Origin: JAJXWB01 sp039808645
GTDB taxonomy: Bacteria; Pseudomonadota; Alphaproteobacteria; Rhizobiales; Beijerinckiaceae
Assembly: GCA_039808645.1 (NCBI GenBank)
Contig: JBDHTL010000020.1
Span: forward strand, 1-36,011
Length of the DNA: 36,011 nucleotides
Reading direction: 5' to 3'
The notes under the pieces: generated by a model
Seen by the model: only the letters and a program-made list of their open reading frames with translations
Told to the model about the DNA's origin: nothing
Database searches by the model: none
Made by a program: the position numbers and the translations under genes
In this document: piece by piece, positions 32,963 to 36,011 of the stretch
How the letters are laid out: each line of letters begins with the position of its first letter
Numbering within the stretch: the stretch's first letter is position 1

Positions 32963-33382
32963 TCACTTGTCCTTGTTCGCCGGGCGCTGCGCGTCGCCGT
33001 GCTCGCCGATCTTGCGGTTGCCGTCGATCGAGCGACCGCCCTTGATCATCATGTCGCGATAGTCCTCCTCGCTCATGCCGGTCATGGAGCCGGCCATCTG
33101 CTGGAAGCTCTTGCCGTCGGTCGCGCCGATCTTGGAGAGGAAGTAGATGTTGCCGCCGAGCGCCATCATGCGGTTGAGGTCGCGCGCCATCACCGCCTGC
33201 TTCTGGTCCTCGCTCATTTTCCATTCGTCGAGATAGGCGCGCTCGTTCGCCTTGAAACGCTCGCGGTTGGCCGCCTTCATCAGCGACATGCAGAACTGGT
33301 TGAGCCAGTAGCCCTTGCGCGACTGTTCCGCGTCGAACACGATCGTGCCGGGAATTTCCCTGAATTCCTTGTCGAGCGACAT
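32963..33382 (-). CDS. ligA: Protocatechuate 4,5-dioxygenase, alpha subunit
   Basis: A 139-residue helical subunit, the same length as LigA of Sphingobium SYK-6. It covers the active site of LigB and helps bind substrate. Family stretches are IPGTIVFDAEQSRKGYWLNQFCMSL and MSEDQKQAVMARDLNRM. ATG at 33382 is chosen over an upstream in-frame start (33406) because GGAGG lies 5 nt before it. It overlaps the ligI stop by one base (TGATG), so translation of ligI and ligA is coupled. Confidence 0.93.
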   Translation of the reverse strand: MSLDKEFREIPGTIVFDAEQSRKGYWLNQFCMSLMKAANRERFKANERAYLDEWKMSEDQKQAVMARDLNRMMALGGNIYFLSKIGATDGKSFQQMAGSMTGMSEEDYRDMMIKGGRSIDGNRKIGEHGDAQRPANKDK

Positions 33383-34320
33383 CACTTCCTCCATTCTTCC
33401 GGCCAATAGAGGCGCATGGGATTATCCACCAGCAGCTTGCGCTGCGCGTCGGCCGTGGCCGCGATATGCGGAATGAAATCGACCAGCAGGCCGTCGTCGG
33501 GCATGTGGTCCTTGAGATTGGGATGCGGCCAGTCCGTGCCCCACAGGACGCGATCTGGAAATTCCTCGACGACTTGTCGCGCGAAGGGAACGACGTCGCG
33601 ATAGGCGTTCTGCTCGCCGTTCAGTGCGGGCGGTCCGGACGTCGAGAGGCGCTCCGGGCAGGACACCTTGCTCCAGACGTTCGGATGCTCTCGCATGAAT
33701 TTCAGGAACAGCGAGAACTCCGGGCCGTCGATCGGCTTGGCGACATCGGGCCGGCCCATGTGGTCGACGACGATGGTCGTTGGCAGCGCCGTGAAAAAAT
33801 CCCAGAGCTCGGGCAGGTCGACCGCCTCGAAATAGATGACGATGTGCCAGCCGAGCTTCGCGATGCGGCCGGCGATCTCCAGCAATTCGTCCTTCGGTGT
33901 GAAGTCGACGAGGCGCTTGACGAAATTGAAGCGCACGCCGCGCACGCCGGCGGCATGCAGGTCCTGCAACTCGGCGTCGGTCACGCTGCGTTTGACCGTG
34001 GCTACGCCCCGCGCGCGGCCGCCGCTCGCGCGGCAGGCGTCGGCCATCGCCCTGTTGTCGGCGCCGTGGCAGGTCGCCTGCACGATCACGTTGCGCGAAA
34101 AGCCGAGGTGATCGCGCAGCGCGAACAGCTGCGCCTTCGAGGCGTCGCACGGCGTGTATTTGCGTTCCGGCGCGTAGGGGAATTCGGCGCCCGGGCCGAA
34201 AACATGGCAATGCGCGTCGACGGCGCCCGCGGGCAGTACGAAACGCGGCTTCGACGGGCCTTCGTACCAGTCGAGCCAGCCTTTCGTCTTTTCGAACGGC
34301 CCGGTCGTGGGCTTGGACAT
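33382..34320 (-). CDS. ligI: 2-pyrone-4,6-dicarboxylate hydrolase
   Basis: A 312-residue amidohydrolase-superfamily enzyme that opens the lactone of 2-pyrone-4,6-dicarboxylate to 4-oxalomesaconate. The strand-1 motif is VDAHCHVFGPG, later VQATCHGADN, VVDHMGRPD and the catalytic aspartate in LWGTDWPHPN. LigI of this group works without a metal. Start ATG at 34320 is preceded by AAGGAAA about 7 nt upstream; a longer frame upstream (to 34380) has no such site. The gene sits between ligJ (190 bp upstream, with a repeat element in the gap) and ligA. PDC would come from a LigC-type dehydrogenase not found here. Confidence 0.9.
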   Translation of the reverse strand: MSKPTTGPFEKTKGWLDWYEGPSKPRFVLPAGAVDAHCHVFGPGAEFPYAPERKYTPCDASKAQLFALRDHLGFSRNVIVQATCHGADNRAMADACRASGGRARGVATVKRSVTDAELQDLHAAGVRGVRFNFVKRLVDFTPKDELLEIAGRIAKLGWHIVIYFEAVDLPELWDFFTALPTTIVVDHMGRPDVAKPIDGPEFSLFLKFMREHPNVWSKVSCPERLSTSGPPALNGEQNAYRDVVPFARQVVEEFPDRVLWGTDWPHPNLKDHMPDDGLLVDFIPHIAATADAQRKLLVDNPMRLYWPEEWRK

Positions 34321-34384
34321 CGGATTTCCTTCCCCTGCCGCGATCATATGCAGCGACGTCGCGACGTTTCCAGCTTTCAAGAAC

Positions 34385-34498
34385 TGTCATTTCCGCGAAA
34401 GCGGGAATCCAGCTCCAACGCTCTGTTGCTCGATTCTGGATCCCCGCGCCACGAAGTCGGCTGTTGCCGACTTCGGTCGGACTTTCGCGGGGATGACA
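34385..34498. repeat. Palindromic repeat element with internal hairpin (REP/MITE-like)
   Basis: A 114-bp element between ligJ and ligI. Its ends, TGTCATTTCCGCGAAAGC on the left and ACTTTCGCGGGGATGACA on the right, are inverted copies with three mismatches. The left arm holds its own small hairpin CCGC-GAAA-GCGG. The right arm is split by an insert carrying a perfect 10-bp stem (34452-34461 with 34466-34475, loop TGTT). Elements with ends like GTCATTCCCGCGAAAGCGGGAATCC are widespread in proteobacterial genomes. It may be a non-autonomous mobile repeat or a transcript-processing structure; no transposase is seen. Confidence 0.7.
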
Positions 34499-34510
34499 TT
34501 CGGCGCGCCT

Positions 34511-35539
34511 TCAGCGGCCGCGCGCCTTCAGCGCCGCGTCGAGACGCGGATAGACCTTTCGCGCATTGGCTTCGTAGACCTTGTGCCGATCGGCCGCCGA
34601 GAGGTTCTGCGTCGCCTCGATGTACCGCTTCGTGTCGTCGAAATTGAAACCGGTCTCCGGATCGATTCCCTTCACCGCGCCGATCATCTCGGAGGCGAAG
34701 AGAATATTGTCGACCGGAATCACTTTCGTCAGCAGGTCGATGCCCGGCTGGTGATAGACGCAGGTGTCGAAGAAGACGTTCTTCAGGAGATGGTCGCGCA
34801 GCAGCGGCTTCTTCATTTCCTGCGCGAGCCCGCGATAGCGGCCCCAGTGATAGGGCGCCGCGCCGCCGCCGTGCGGGATGACGAAGCGCAGCGTCGGGAA
34901 GTCCTTGAACAGGTCGCCCTGGATGAGCTGCATGACCGCTGTCGTATCGGCGTTGATGTAGTGCGCGCCGGTCGTGTGGAAACAGGCGTTGCAGCTGGTC
35001 GAAACATGGATCATGGCGGGAATGTCGTATTCCGCCATCTTCTCGTAAATCGGATACCAGTGCCGATCGGTCAGCGGCGGGCTCTTCCAGTGGCCGCCCG
35101 AAGGGTCCGGATTGAGGTTGATGCCGACGAAGCCGTATTGCGTCATGCATTTCTCGAGCTCGGGAATGCAGGTCCTGGGGTCGACACCCGGGCTCTGCGG
35201 CAGCATGGCGGCGCCGATGAAATTGTCCGGCAGAAGCGTCGCGACGCGGTGGATCAGCTCGTTGCAGATCGCCGCCCAGGTGGAGGACACCTGAAAGTCG
35301 CCGATGTGATGCGCCATGAAGCTCGCGCGCGGCGAGAAGATGGTGAGGTCGCTGCCCCGCTCCTTCATCTGGCGCAGCTGGTTCTTCTCGATCGACTCGC
35401 GCAGCTCGTCGTCGCTGATCTTCAGCTCCGAGACCTTGGGCGCGGCGGAAGGATCGTTGATGGCGGCGATCTGACGGTTGCGCCAGTCCTCCAGCGCCTT
35501 GGGCGCGGTGGTGTAATGGCCGTGGCAGTCGATGATCAT
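34511..35539 (-). CDS. ligJ: 4-oxalomesaconate hydratase (amidohydrolase family)
   Basis: A 342-residue amidohydrolase-superfamily protein, close to the 341 residues of LigJ. It hydrates 4-oxalomesaconate to 4-carboxy-4-hydroxy-2-oxoadipate in the protocatechuate 4,5-cleavage pathway. Metal-site motifs are IIDCHGHYTT (2-11), a histidine in MIHVSTSCN, and VIPHGGGAAPYHWGRY. ATG at 35539 has AGGGGAA about 8 nt upstream. It is the first gene of the lig unit, with no regulator gene visible upstream. The pathway lower down (ligK aldolase) is not in the window. Confidence 0.88.
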   Translation of the reverse strand: MIIDCHGHYTTAPKALEDWRNRQIAAINDPSAAPKVSELKISDDELRESIEKNQLRQMKERGSDLTIFSPRASFMAHHIGDFQVSSTWAAICNELIHRVATLLPDNFIGAAMLPQSPGVDPRTCIPELEKCMTQYGFVGINLNPDPSGGHWKSPPLTDRHWYPIYEKMAEYDIPAMIHVSTSCNACFHTTGAHYINADTTAVMQLIQGDLFKDFPTLRFVIPHGGGAAPYHWGRYRGLAQEMKKPLLRDHLLKNVFFDTCVYHQPGIDLLTKVIPVDNILFASEMIGAVKGIDPETGFNFDDTKRYIEATQNLSAADRHKVYEANARKVYPRLDAALKARGR

Positions 35540-35753
35540 CCTGCGTTCCCCTCCCTGCTCGCCGGCCGACGACCGTCTTCTGCAGGCTATAGGCCCGCGC
35601 GCGGCTGTTCGAGGCGGCGCGCCGAGGCGCACCGCATTGCCGAGGGTTTTTGCAGAAATTCAGCCCGCGCTCACTTCCATTCTTCTTGCGGGCCGTTTCG
35701 ATTTGGCTATGGGCGACCGGTTCTGCCGGCCGCCGTTCCGAAGCGGTCGGAGG

Positions 35754-36011
35754 TCAGCAGCGCGCGCCCGGCGGGCACCGGCGCTGGATCTGCTGCCGCT
35801 GCTGCATCTGGCGCTGCTGCATCATTTGCTGTTGCCGCATCTGCTGCATGCGCTGCTGCTGCATCATCTGCTGCTGGCGCTGCTGTTGCATCATCTGTTG
35901 CTGCCGCATCTGCTGCATGCGCTGTTGCTGCATCATCTGCTGCTGGCGCTGCTGCTGAACGCGTTGCTGCTGCGCCCTCTGCTGCTGCATCTGCATCTGG
36001 CGCTGTTGCTG
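35754..36011 (-). CDS. Gln/Met-rich repeat protein, C-terminal part only
   Basis: The visible 85 residues are the end of an open frame that runs off the right edge; its start is not seen. It is almost wholly Gln, Met and Arg, built from 23-residue tandem repeats (QQQRQQQMM, QQQRMQQMR and QQQMM in turn), and ends in a short tail QIQRRCPPGARC with two cysteines. No family is recognised. A protein of this kind may be periplasmic with a signal peptide upstream, but this cannot be seen. The frame is preferred over the reverse frames because it alone ends in a plausible unique tail after the repeats. Confidence 0.55.
   Translation of the reverse strand, partial: QQQRQMQMQQQRAQQQRVQQQRQQQMMQQQRMQQMRQQQMMQQQRQQQMMQQQRMQQMRQQQMMQQRQMQQRQQIQRRCPPGARC
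35820..35957. repeat. Two tandem copies of a 69-bp coding repeat
   Basis: Copies at 35820-35888 and 35889-35957 are 69 bp each, exactly 23 codons, and differ at only a few third-position bases. Sub-repeats of CTGCTG-type triplets continue on both sides. Length being a multiple of three keeps the Gln/Met-rich frame open, as expected for in-frame expansion by slippage or recombination. Confidence 0.85.

Noticed and set aside
35820..35957. CRISPR-like regular repeats at the right end
   Set aside because: The units abut without unique spacers, are multiples of three and encode a Gln/Met tract in one open frame.

Overview
The window is GC-rich and densely packed, with very short gaps and many start/stop overlaps. 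Gene content points to an alphaproteobacterium, probably Hyphomicrobiales (Rhizobiales). Pointers are a SAM-II (SAM-alpha) riboswitch upstream of metZ, an Hsp20 + DUF1150 pair behind a sigma-32-type promoter, the long two-domain form of dCTP deaminase, and a serine palmitoyltransferase / GNAT-type ceramide synthase pair. Beijerinckiaceae or Methylocystaceae-like is only a guess. I see no rRNA, tRNA, CRISPR array, prophage or transposase gene.

Layout. (1) 1-3305, minus: a sphingolipid operon, spt (serine palmitoyltransferase), a GNAT-like bacterial ceramide synthase candidate, and a DES1-like sphingolipid delta-4 desaturase cut by the left edge. (2) 3494-4304, plus: Hsp20 and DUF1150. (3) 4369-6511, minus: apaG, argE and a small exported protein, joined by overlapping codons. 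(4) 6652-8005, minus: metZ with promoter and SAM-II riboswitch, divergent from dcd (8070-9098, plus). (5) 9144-14825, plus: a complete cecR-ybhG-ybhF-ybhS-ybhR-type efflux operon (TetR regulator, membrane fusion protein, double ATPase, two ABC-2 permeases). (6) 14835-17833, plus: a ProX/YbaK tRNA-editing protein, a VAT-1-like quinone oxidoreductase and an ArsB/NhaD-type ion permease. (7) 17887-20983, minus: trxC and an MgtA/MgtB-type P-ATPase; a small uncharacterised protein (21228-21458, plus) diverges from it. (8) 21462-32101: glycogen metabolism, with glgA-glgB-malQ on minus and glgP-glgX on plus, around a 257-bp divergent control region; glgC is not here. (9) 32107-35539, minus: ligJ-ligI-ligA-ligB of the protocatechuate 4,5-cleavage pathway, with a palindromic repeat element between ligJ and ligI. 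(10) 35754-36011, minus: the C-terminal end of a Gln/Met-rich protein built from 23-residue tandem repeats, running off the right edge.

How they work together. Spt condenses serine with an acyl thioester, the GNAT-like enzyme would N-acylate the product, and the desaturase would add a 4,5 double bond, which suggests an unsaturated (sphingosine-type) ceramide. GlgA and GlgB build glycogen and GlgP, GlgX and MalQ dismantle and recycle it. LigAB opens protocatechuate, and LigI and LigJ act on later intermediates; ligC, ligU and ligK must lie elsewhere. Most genes are recognisable families. The least explained items are the unsaturated-ceramide operon, the Gln/Met repeat protein, the glycogen control region, and the small uncharacterised proteins.
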